Source: Tetrahymena elliotti 4EA (lineage: Eukaryota > Ciliophora > Oligohymenophorea > Hymenostomatida > Tetrahymenidae). Taken from it: 64,000 bases of DNA. Shown piece by piece: positions 49,403 to 59,727 of this stretch. A program made the position numbers and the translations under genes. The notes under the pieces are model-generated. The model saw only the letters and a list, made by a program, of their open reading frames with translations, had not been told where the DNA came from and did not search any database. The stretch covers positions 990,834 through 1,054,833 of the forward strand of contig JH720313.1 in NCBI GenBank assembly GCA_000231825.2, written 5' to 3'. Within the stretch, counting starts at the first letter, position 1, and each line of letters starts with the position of its first letter.

Positions 49403-50095
49403 TCAGCTTTTAAGATTTTTAATTAGAATATAAATGAATTTTTTACATATTAAATTTTCTTCCCTATACTTTTAGAATATTTAAGGCTTTAACTCATCTT
49501 AAATATTCTGTCTCTATTCTTCTTTTGCAATTTGGCAAATGCTATCCATCATCTAAGAGATTATCAAAATGCATATATCTTAAAGAACTTTTAAAATTTC
49601 AAATGTGATCTTAATCTCTCTACCAATTTTTAGGTTTTTTAATAAAAAATCCTCTTCATTAAATAAAATATTTTTAATTAATTTAACAAGAGAAAAATAA
49701 AGATAAAATAGACAGATCAAAATTAAAATTATTGATGCTTATTCAATTCCGCAGATAAATAAAACATAAAATAGTGAAACCATTTTTAAAAAGATTAAAA
49801 TTGAATTATTAAAACCTCTAAAACTATTTTTTATTAAATATTTTTCAGCTTCCTTTTCAGGCAGGTTTAGCTGCCTATTATGAGATAACTTAGTAAAAAT
49901 TGTATTAATCTCAAAAATAAAAAACAGTAAACTAAAATGAATTGTTAGTTTTTTAATTATTCTTAAACCAAGGTAACTCAATCCATCAAAATTTTTAATT
50001 CTTAAGTCAAATAAATAAATGAGCCTGCCAAAAGGAAAATTTGGATTTTCACTAAGTTAAATTATTTAAATAAATCTTAAAATAATTTTAGACAT
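49403..50095 (-). CDS. Multi-pass membrane protein, 230 aa (PEX11-like at best)
   Basis: Single-exon frame from the ATG at 50093-50095 to TGA at 49403-49405. It contains two or three strongly hydrophobic segments (around residues 62-72, 105-123 and 124-142) separated by basic amphipathic helices, and ends in a charged helical tail. There is no signal peptide. The N-terminal LRFIQIIQLS and GRLIYLFDLRIKNF amphipathic helices, overall length and topology are reminiscent of PEX11-type peroxisomal division proteins, but I see no decisive motif, so the family assignment is a weak suggestion. Its stop lies only 66 bp from the start of the downstream kinase on the same strand. Coding status rests on 230 codons free of TGA and coherent residue composition. 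Confidence 0.6.
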
Positions 50096-50814
50096 GATTT
50101 TGTTTGTACTAATAAGATTTATTTTAAAATCTAAAATTTTTTTATTCTAACATTTTTTAGAATGAAAAAATAAATAAAAAATAATTAAATTTTTAAATTA
50201 TGTTTTTAAGAATCAAAAATTTATTAATTTTTTTTCGACAAAAAGACATCATTTTATTTTGTATAATAAGAATTACTTTATTATGGCTATCATCTTTAAT
50301 AAATATTATTTATCAAAATATCCAATTAAATCCAGGTTTTTCTATTTAGATTTATTTCTTTTTATTTAGAAACTTTTATATTTAACTAAAATTTAAATGA
50401 GTAAAAGAATTTTGCTTAAATTATGGATAGACAATCTGTTAAAAATATTCGAATTAAAGCCATTTTTTTGAATTTTTGTTAGTTTATTTAAAGTGGTAAT
50501 TGCTAATTATTCATTTTTGTATGGATGTTTTTAGCAAATAAAATTACTTTTTATAGTTTACAAAACATGATGACTTTTCACTTTTATGTATTGAGTTTTA
50601 CTTTTCACCTATTTGGTAATTTTAGAAGAAGAGCTTTTATCAATCTATTTCTATTAATTTTTTTATTCAAGATAGAGTGTATTGGAAATTATTGTTTTAA
50701 ACAGAGTGCATTTTTGTCTTATTAATTAATCGAAAAAAGAAAATAATAATCATTAATTTAAGAAAAACTTCTTTTTGTTTTTGTTTTTGAATAATTTAAT
50801 TAAAACCAAAAACT
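50096..50814. other. Divergent intergenic region
   Basis: 719 bases between the minus-strand membrane protein and the plus-strand phosphatase; should contain both promoters. The frame at 50525-50725 looks like noise (see rejected). Confidence 0.55.
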
Positions 50815-51465
50815 ATGTATTTAGGAAAGTCTGGACATTGTATTTTAGAACCGAATCATGAGAGAGGAGGTTTGTTTTTGTCCAATCTAGAATGGGCTAA
50901 AGACTATGATTTATTAAGAGAACATAATATTAGAATCATAATGACTGTTGGTGCTAAACTAACTCCACCTGGCTTAAATAAAAATGTTGTTGAAGAACAT
51001 ATCAAGTTTGATATTTATGATACTCCTACTGCTGATATTAAATAATTCTTTAAGCAAGCAACATTATTTTTGAAAGAGAAAATCTTAGAGTAAAAATAAA
51101 ATGTACTTGTCCATTGTTATTAAGGTGCCTCAAGAAGTGCTTCTATAGTCATAGCATTTTTAATGAAGTGCTTGAAGTGGAATTATGATCGTTCATATAG
51201 TTATTTAAAGAGAATCCGTAATGTTGTTTAGCCTAACACAGGTTTCGTTAATTAGCTCAAAATGTACGAAAAAGAACTTGGATTAGCAAAAAAACCAGAT
51301 TAGGCGCCTAAAAAAGGTAAAAAAAGCACTGCACTTTAGCGGCCTTTCGGTTAGGAAACAGGAAACGAAGACATAGTTGAGGAATAGGAAAAACAAAGAG
51401 AAGAAGATGGGGAACTAGAGGAGCCATCTGATCTCAAATCTAGAGCTATAGGTCTAGCTATCTGA
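50815..51465 (+). CDS. Dual-specificity phosphatase (DUSP)
   Basis: Intronless, 216 residues. Atypical dual-specificity protein phosphatase fold over residues ~1-155: an N-terminal beta strand GGLFLSNLEWAKDYDLL, IRIIMTVG, the region FDIYDTPTADI that should hold the general-acid Asp, and the P-loop VHCYQGASRSAS with catalytic Cys101 and Arg107 (HCX5RS). The helix end RIRNVVQPNTGFVNQL is typical of DUSPs. All catalytic residues are intact, so it should dephosphorylate Tyr and Ser/Thr, possibly on MAP kinases or on non-protein substrates. The final ~55 residues are charged and disordered (KKPDQAPKKGKK, EEQEKQREEDGELEE). There is no CH2/MAPK-binding domain, membrane segment or clear targeting signal. 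Start is the first ATG in frame. Confidence 0.92.
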
Positions 51466-52555
51466 AATAGTGATAAATTGCAATAAATTATATATACTAT
51501 TTACTCTACTTTAGAGTAAATAAACACAAATAAATTCACTTGCATTTGTTATAATAATTAAATTGCAAGAGGGTTAGGTATTTAAACAAATAACATGCCC
51601 TCGATATTAATATAATTAAATCTACAACCAAATTAAAGTAACTATTAATAAACGATTATAAATTTCCTCAATTTTCATATTTTAAAAACAATATTGGAAA
51701 TAAGTAAGTGAAGCAAATAAAAAAAATAAACTTCGAAAAAATAATAAATTAAAAATAGAAAAAAAAGCTAATAATAATTTAATGAATGAAATAGAAGAAT
51801 TAAAAATAAACAAATAAATATTCTTCACTGAGGAAATATTGGCATTAATATTATAAACTATTATTAATCGTCTATTTGGTTCTATATGCAATTGTTCTAT
51901 GTTATATTAATTCATTTTTTGTTTTCATATGACTGTTGTTGGTTCATTTAATATTTTTATAAAAATTAATTATTTTTTTTTTTGAAAAATGTTAAAATAA
52001 ATTTATTTTTGAAAATTAAGTTAACTATTAAAATAATTAAACATTTTATTTGATTTCGATATTTCTTGAGTAGAATCTTTTTTTAATTAAGATATTAAAC
52101 CTTTATTAAGAAATTACTTACTTATTTTATCTGTTTAGATGAAATACCAAATAAATGGTATTAACCATATCTATTTTTAGGTGAAACTTTAAAGCACAAA
52201 ATAATATTATTTATATTCTAAATTTTCCTTAAATTTAATTGAAACTAAAATAAATAGTAATTTTTTGCATATATTTTAAATTAAAAATTAGCAAAAAATT
52301 AAATTAAATTATTTAAAAAGAAATTTGATATTTTTTTTTTAAAGATTATTGGATTGTTTTGAATCAATAAAAAACAAAAAATAATACTAAAAAAAATACA
52401 GCTAAAAATGTATCTATTTTAATATTTTTCTATCCAAAAGTTTAATAAGTTGATTATTTCAATATGTTTCTAGATAATAGAAAATTGATACTTACTATTA
52501 AAAAAGAAACGAAAAGTATATTTAGATTTAAGAGAATTTAATTAGACATCATTAA
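51466..52555. other. Intergenic, possible orphan exon
   Basis: Between DUSP (+) and the four-TM gene (-), whose 3' ends face each other. Most is featureless AT-rich DNA. On + a frame open through ~51470-51990 has protein-like, Lys/Glu-rich composition around 51690-51880 (MNEIEELKINKQIFFTEEIL begins at 51780). It lacks a convincing start and was not annotated as a gene. Confidence 0.35.
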
Positions 52556-53272
52556 TCATTAATTTAAAGGTTAATTTAAGTTATTTAAGTATTTTTAGTA
52601 TTTATCATTTAAAATTTTTTTGAAAACAGGAGTGAATGCCAATGTGTTTACTGTAATTACAGATATTATTATTGTTGGGAAAAGTGATAAAATGAGATAA
52701 GTCATTGCATTTTGAACCTCAATATTATCTTTATCACAGCTATTACATTCATACAGATACATTTTTTGGACTTCCTCTAATATACTTTATTCTGAAGCAG
52801 ATTAGCAAGAGAATGTATTATCGACTTCTACATCTATAACCAATCTAGATGGGCTGTAGTATGTATCTTCTACTTTTTAACAAATTTGATAATTGCAGAC
52901 TACATTCAAATCATAATTATAACCTACATTAGAAACACAAATAATTAAACCAATTAAACAAATACCTCCTACTCCTGCAATAATTAAGAACGCTTTTACA
53001 CATGTAGGTTATTTTTTTTAGTTAAATATTAAAGCGCCAATAACAAAAGGGATAGATATAAAGCAAATTACTACACCTGCTATTGTTGCTCCATTTGAAC
53101 AAGATGATTTCATAGAAGCAAAAGATATACCAACTATTAAAGCGCATACAATATTAATAACTCCAATAAATATTTTGAAAATGTTGCAGCAGCAATACTT
53201 TTCACTTATAAATTAATCATAGGATAACCTATGGTTTTCTTCAATTGGTATTAATTGCTAATCTTAATTCAT
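52556..53272 (-). CDS. Four-TM membrane protein, tetraspanin-like topology
   Basis: Single-exon 238-residue frame from ATG at 53270-53272 to TGA at 52556-52558. A polar N-terminus ending in a cysteine cluster (EKYCCCNIFK, a likely palmitoylation site) leads into TM1 at ~34-55. TM2 (~65-82) and TM3 (~92-112) follow, then a ~75-residue loop with six cysteines (including CNYQICQ and CNSC), TM4 at ~190-212 and a short Asn/Gln/Lys tail. The layout of three close TMs, a large Cys-rich loop and a last TM resembles tetraspanins, but no CCG motif sits at the start of the loop. It may be a ciliate-specific four-TM family. Function unknown; the loop should face the outside and be disulphide-bonded. Confidence 0.72.
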
Positions 53273-54382
53273 TTTTGTTTCTCTTTATTCAATTTTTTTA
53301 ATTTATTATTTATATTTCAAATATATTAATTTTTAGTTTTCTTGCTTTTAATTTAATAAGCAATTAAAAACTTAATTTGGATTATATCTTAATTACATAA
53401 GTAAGTAACTAATTTGATCTGATATTCACTTATTAATTACATGATTCATATACATCATCTATAAAAGTTATGTTAAGCTACAAGAGCTATTAAATTTAGC
53501 CATCATTAATTATCCAAAATATCTTGGAGATCTTATAAAAACTAAAAAATAAAAATTTAATTACAGAGATAAATAAAATTAGTAACATAAAAAATAAAAA
53601 TGCCTTCAAAAATACCTATTTTAAAAATAAAGTTATTTCTTTTCAAAAAAAAAAGATTAAAATTTAATGTCATCAACTCATCTAAAAATATACAAATATA
53701 CTCTTAAAAATAAATACTGTAAATCCTCATATATTCTCACCTTCTTATATTTTCACCCAAAAAATTTTTTTTTCAAAATAATGTGATTTTAAATTATGCA
53801 AAATAAAATTTTAAGCAATAATGATAACTGAAAGTTTATCTTATCTTATTTAAAAAAATTAAACTGAAATAAAATCAATAAATAAATTTTAGAATTTAAA
53901 AGATAAGATTAAATAGATTATTTAGAAGTGAAGTAAAGTATTGATTTGAAGAATAATTATTGAAAATTAAAATTTTTAAGTAATTTATGTAGAATAAAAC
54001 AAATAGATTTTAAGACAAAATTTGAAAAGTGTTAATTAATTAACAATTAATATATTAAGGTTTTAAATATTTTTATTGAATATGTATAATTTATTTATAG
54101 TTCATTCATTTAGTTCTATTATATCCTTTTATTTTGAAGAGTGGTATTCATTTATTTATTTCTCTTAAATACTTAAAAATGCCTAATTATCAATTTTACT
54201 TACTCATACATTTATTCTTTAATTATTACTTTAAATTATGTGCTTAGCACCCAAGCATATTAAGACATTTATATTTTTAATTAGTAAATTTTAATTCTTA
54301 TTATAGTTATAATAAAAGATTGAAACATTTATGCTGTATGTAAAATAGAGATTTGATATTATCAAATTATTTATTAAAATTT
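53273..54382. other. Intergenic
   Basis: 1.1 kb between two minus-strand genes (the four-TM gene and RRN3). AT-rich, no coding frame or repeat that I can support. Confidence 0.6.
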
Positions 54383-57199
54383 TCAGCATTATATTTCTTT
54401 TATTGAAGAGCTACATAGTTTTTTATGACCAAAGGAAGCATTGTTATAATCATCCTCTATGTCAAATGACTTTTTAGATTTTTTGCTCATCTTTTTAGGG
54501 TCAGATATTGGCTAATTGTTGCTATCTTCGTCATTATTAGTGATTGGAGTGTTATTCAAAGAATTGTCAGTAGTACTTGGATTTCTACGCTTTCCATTTA
54601 AAGATTTTTTTTCATTATTATATTTAGCTTTTTTAATTTATTGTTCTATATCACTTTCATTTATGGAATCTAATATGTGATTATTATTATTAGCTTTAAC
54701 ATCCTCATCGTCTTCTATCATGTTATCTCTATCATATTCTAGGTCATTAATATTATTTAGCTTATCAATTGTAAATCCATAAGTGCTTCTACTTGTGTTT
54801 AATATATTACCTGTTACATTATTAGGATTAAAAGATTGACTGCATAAGAAGCTATTATTTAAACTGTTATTAAAGTGTGGGCTATTTTAAATATTTTGGG
54901 GATTTATATTACTGTTAGAGCTTACTATTGTATTTTAATTATTTTTAGACATTTTTTTAGAATTTTTATTATCATTTTAAGATGATTGCTACTCTAATTA
55001 TTATTCTGTGAAAGACTGAGAAGATAAATTATTAGTATCTTACCAGTTTTAGTATATTTCACAAATAAACTTGTCGCTATATTATAAGCAGTAAGGGTCA
55101 AAAGGAAAATAATTATCTAAGAGTTGAGCTCTTTGTTAAAGAGCTGCTGATATAGATTCAGATCCTTCACTTGTTTAGCTACTCTTTTCAAATAGTTCTA
55201 CTAATTACATTTCACCATAGCTGAAGCAGACATCAGTAAAGACATTTTAGATATAAGGAGAAATAAAAAATAATGCATTAAAATTAGAACATGCCTTTTC
55301 CATGATCGAGTAGAATTTCTACAAAAGATTTTCTTTACTTTCTAAGACTGCTTTGAAACGATAGCAGAGAATATAAAGCATAGCTTATAAAAGATGATAT
55401 AAATTTAAGTGTATCTTATGAAGACCTTCATTATAGTTTTCCTCCTTCTGTCTTTCATCAAATTTTTAAATGTACTTATTTAAATGATTAATAAGGTATT
55501 CAAATATTTTTCTGATGAATTCATTTTCGATGTACTTTGCACGAGCAATGTAGCTGCCAAGATAATAAATAGAATTGATTTGAGTTGATTTGTAAATCAA
55601 AGGGTTTTTCTCAGTAATATTTTTAACAAGGTGATTTAAAAAAGCATTTTAAAATGAGTTACGAAGAGAGCAAAGATAAAATATTATAAATTAAACATAT
55701 TTGCTTTAATGGGTGATTAAAATTTATTCACTAAATACACTTAAAAATATTTTAAAAAATTTGTCTTCCATTTATATTTTATCTTTTTTATCCTAAGAAT
55801 TTTATTTAGTTTCTTCTTTTTATCCAAAGCAAGAATCGCTACTAACTTGGTCTTTTAACTAATAATCTATAAATTCAAATATAATAAGCATCAGCCAGTC
55901 AAGCTTTTCAGCCATAATTTAACTATTCTTCTCATTTTCTTAAGCCTTTTTTTAGAAATATTTTAAGATTAAAAATAATTTATTTTACTGATAAAAATTT
56001 TGCTTCAAATTAATCAAAACATTAAATTTATAAACTTTGAAGTTCATTCAAAATTGATAATGATTTCTAAGTTATTAAAAATTGTTTGTTTTCTTAATTT
56101 TTTCTTTAAAAACAAATTAATTTAATATTATCCATTCATTTGTTTATTTATTTTTTAACTCAAAATAATTAAATCACATATTTTCATCCTCTCCTTATTA
56201 GCTAGCTGACTTAATTAAATTCTGAACAATCAAATTAAATAAAAAAAAGCAAAACACATTTATCTTAGAATCTTAAAGAAATAAAGTTAAAGTCGTCAAA
56301 AGTATCTTTGTTATTTAATTTCATATGAGAGTTTTCTCATTGAAGAAAAAATTTCGCGGTTTCAAAGAGAAAAATCAGAAATAATCATAAAAATAAATGT
56401 TTTGCTTGAACGATTGAATGAAAAAAATAATTTGTGATTTTTATTTTTAATTGGATAAAGCCATTTCTATTGTTCAATTGATTTTGATATAAATTTAAAG
56501 AGAACGGAAGATGAAGCAAAATTAAATAGAAGAATTATTTATAAAAAATAAATGTTATTTATTTACATCAAAATCAAGTTTTATTTCTGAGTCTATTTCA
56601 ATTAATTTTTAAACAGCAATAACTAATATCTTTGACATTAATTATGGGCATTTAATGGCTAGCTATAATATATTAGTGAGGTATATTTTATGGAATTATT
56701 CTCCTTGAACTCTATGAGGGTAGGATTCTTGTAAAATGCGGCAAAGATCATTTTAATAAAGAGGATATATTTTTATTATTTTAGCTAGCAAATCAACCAC
56801 TTAGAGCATCATCTTTTTTTAATTGGGGGAGCCTTATTTCAACCCAATTTTTTAAAATTGCTCATCAACTAAATTAAATACACTTTTTACATAAGAAATA
56901 TCTATCTTCTAGCCTGCTTTATTTTGAATATACAAACATTTTGAGACTTTGTCATCAAATTAGGCTTAACCAATAATGAGCTTGACATATTTTTCCATTT
57001 TTTCTTTTGAATTGGGGTGATATTTAAGAATACTTAACAAAAATTTAGTATCTTCTTTGTTTAATTCTCTCACATCGTTTATACTATTTAGAACATATTT
57101 ATTCATAATATCTCTAATATGCATCAATAACTTTTTTTAGTTTTCAAAAACAATTCCTTCAACTTCTAACTCTATTTCAGATTTCTTGTTTTTTTCCAT
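54383..57199 (-). CDS. RRN3: RRN3 (TIF-IA), RNA polymerase I initiation factor
   Basis: 731 residues; minus-strand exons 57199-56567 and 55945-54383 separated by a 621-nt intron. RRN3 bridges RNA polymerase I and the promoter complex so that rDNA transcription starts; it is a nuclear HEAT-repeat protein. Recognised elements: SILKYHPNSKEKMEKYV and IKCPQLMSKILVIAVQKLIEI early, AEKLDWLMLIIFEFI, YVQFIIFYLCSL, YYLGSYIARAKYI and the C-terminal signature LDNYFPFDPYCLQYSDKFI at ~487-505. The last ~215 residues are Ser/Asn-rich with a basic KKMSKKSKKS patch, likely for nuclear import. The frame is also open upstream to an ATG at 57494-57496, which would add 99 residues (LFILWFIDLARYIF...); I chose 57199 because RRN3 similarity starts there. 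Confidence 0.87.
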
Positions 57200-57778
57200 T
57201 TCTTTCACTTCCCTATTTTTTATATAATTTTCTTAGTATTGAATACCTATTGTTTATTCTAAAACTTATCTTGTTTTCTACCTAAAACATACTTATTGGT
57301 GATACTCTTTCTCGATCCTCAATAAATATGTTTTAAGTAGGTCTCTTGCTACAAAAAACTTTGCAGGACACAAGATACCAAAAGTATTTTTGCTTTTCTT
57401 TTAAAAAATTTGATAGCTTTTAAATATATATCTAGCTAGATCAATAAACCAAAGAATGAATAGATCTCTCTCTCTTTCATTCTTGCTAGTCATCATATTT
57501 AGAAATACTTTCAGATTATGGGAATAAAAACGATCATATTTTAATTAGTTCGTTTCTTTTCACTTCTTTTTTTGTTTTGTGCAACCTGTTTAAGTGTTTT
57601 AATATTATGAAATATCTACAAATTCTATCACTACATTACTTTTCTTGAGAGACCGACCGAAAGAACCCTGAAAAGTCTCCTGAAACTATGAAGAATATGT
57701 CTTTTTTTGTTGCAGTATGTTGTTTGCTAAGCTCATTCTGTTCCACTTTCAAACTTTGTGAGCTTAAAAACCATACAT
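57200..57778. other. RRN3 upstream region with unusual composition
   Basis: Holds the possible RRN3 N-terminal extension (57200-57496, minus), a GA-rich run near 57465-57478 and a GC-richer patch near 57640-57690. A plus-strand frame begins at 57688 (see findings). No tRNA or other RNA gene could be recognised. Confidence 0.4.
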
Positions 57779-59144
57779 TCATGCGTTCGAAATTTTGTTT
57801 GATTCTGCCCCTTTTGCAAAACTCACTTAATCTTCATGTTAAATCTCATTTTGATTTAACACACATTGATTAAGGGTTTTAAACACATATCTTCTATGTT
57901 TTTTTAAGAAAATCTAATTTAAATAAATACTCCAAAGGTATTATTGTTGTTATTGTTAATGAATATGATGAGAACTATTATCTATTGAGCTAGGCTAGAT
58001 AGAAAGAGTATATGCAAATACTCTAAATGAGAATGAATGAATAGCTAAATGGTGTGGGTTTGAATGGAGTATAAAAAATAGTAAGAGAAAGAATGGTAGA
58101 AGAAAAGCAAAAATAAATGAATGAATGTTGGTAAAATAATAAAGAAAAAGAATAAAATACATAGGCACAATATTGGAAATGAGGAACTTAATAATCTATG
58201 GTGCAAAGGCATTACTGAAAGACAGCAGTGTCATTATAAATTTGGAAAGCTCTGAAAACAAATCGAAGTGAGGAGATGGTTTTTTAATTGTTAATTATTA
58301 TCCATGCTACTACTAAATGTTTCTCTTTGAACTTGATGCATTACTAAAAAGCGAGGTACTACTTCCGATTCCATGCTAGTTTGCATGAGTTTGCTATTGC
58401 TACAACTGAATCTTTTTCTATTCTTGCTCATGCAATTAAATCTCATATTCGTTACCTGCTTCAAACCAAGGCATTTAGTACAATATAACTTCTATTAAAT
58501 AGTTGACATCTTGCTTATTCTTAAATAGATCTATCAGCTTTTTAGTGGATGCCCTTAACCACATTCTTATATGTTCCTTTTCCTTGTGCCTATTCGACAT
58601 TTCATTCACGATCTTATTCATTAAAACCTTATTACCCTAAGTGTTATTAAATAATAATTATAAGTCTTACTATATATCATATAATTCTAAGCCCTCCTAT
58701 AAATGAAACCCTCCCCTCAATGCATCCCCATACCCCTCTTAACTATAAAATTTTATAGAAAATGCGAGGGTTTAAAAATAGAGTAATGATGGTATATAAT
58801 TTATTTATTTTTGTAATACTTATTGTAAATTATCACTATAATTATTTTCAACAAATTTTGCAAATAATCAAGACATAGATGCAAAGGCCACTTTAAAATG
58901 ATTTTATCTCTGAAATATATTGATTTTAAACCTAAATAATTACCTTGAGATAATCGTCATAGCAGGTACTGAGAGCTCTATAGATTTTTTCTTCATCTTC
59001 TTGCATTTAAGTATGATTAGTTGAATCATTTTTTTAACTGATATGTTCTTCCTATGGTACCTTCTTAACTTGGGACCCCACATTTTATTAAATATTAACT
59101 GGTTTCCTCATTTGAGGAGCTGGATGAGTATTTTACTTGCTCAT
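57779..59144 (-). CDS. Unknown protein, Q-rich; 3' end uncertain
   Basis: Minus-strand exons 59144-58944, 58890-58820 and 58742 onward. Exon 1 starts at the ATG (59142-59144) and encodes a polar N-terminus ending in EEKIYRALSTCYDDYLK. Exon 3 reads LYDIQQDLQLLFNNTQGNK, then NKIVNEMSNRHKEKEHIRMW and a helical region to EIQLHEQEQKKIQLQQQQ, followed by a Ser-rich tail. This is convincing to about 58270. Beyond that the frame is still open to TGA at 57779-57781 but becomes strongly hydrophobic, which could be an antisense shadow of a plus-strand gene, so the true stop may lie earlier or after another intron. Exon 2 (WPLHLCLDYLQNLL) is also only moderately supported. No family recognised. Confidence 0.45.
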
Positions 59145-59727
59145 TTTTAAATTGAAAACTCGCTGAGTGCTAACAAATATAAAATTATCAAAGCCAATTT
59201 CTTTTTTTTTTATTACTATATAATAAATAAGGTGACGAAACCTCTTTAGATAAATTTGCTTTAAATTTATTTTTCTCCTTAATTTGTATTTTAATATCAA
59301 AATTTAACTATGTAGGAGCAAATTGACCCTTATGATTCTGATTTAATACTGAATTTGCTCCTAGTTAGCAAGCAGCTCCCAAAATGAATTGAATATTTTT
59401 ATATACAAAATCTCTTTTTTATATGTTTGAATTAACTTGGCTATAAATATTAAATTATACTTAAATTAAGAGTTATTTTTACATTTGTTTCTTCATATAA
59501 AATAATTTTTAAAAAAAAGTAAATTATTTGTAAAACAATTAACTGTAATCTTGCGCAATAATTTTTTATCATAAATTGGAAGACATGAATTAAGAAAAAA
59601 AGTAATTTTTATTGATTTAATTATATGCATAATTATGTAGTATTTAATAAAGTTAATAAAAACATAACACAAAGAATAAGAAATTAAAAAAATTAACTTT
59701 TAATATTTATTCTAAAATAATAAGCTA
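59145..59727. other. Divergent promoter region
   Basis: 583 bases between the unknown minus-strand gene and the plus-strand K+ channel; no gene seen. Two promoters are expected here but I see no conserved element. Confidence 0.5.

Noticed and set aside
50525..50725. Plus-strand frame starting MFLANKITFYSL before the phosphatase
   Set aside because: Phe/Leu-rich composition typical of AT-rich noise; with the ciliate code it runs on into the DUSP gene out of frame, which is clearly the real gene.
57630..57700. GC-richer patch followed by a T run, considered as a Pol III RNA or snoRNA gene
   Set aside because: No convincing C/D or H/ACA boxes, no tRNA-like A/B boxes or cloverleaf could be drawn.
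58868..58870. In-frame TGA within a protein-like stretch (VAFASMS then LFAKFVENNY), suggesting a selenocysteine codon
   Set aside because: That frame needs a 34-nt intron, too short for this genome; an acceptor at the next AAAG gives another open frame with a 53-nt intron. No SECIS-like element was looked for successfully.
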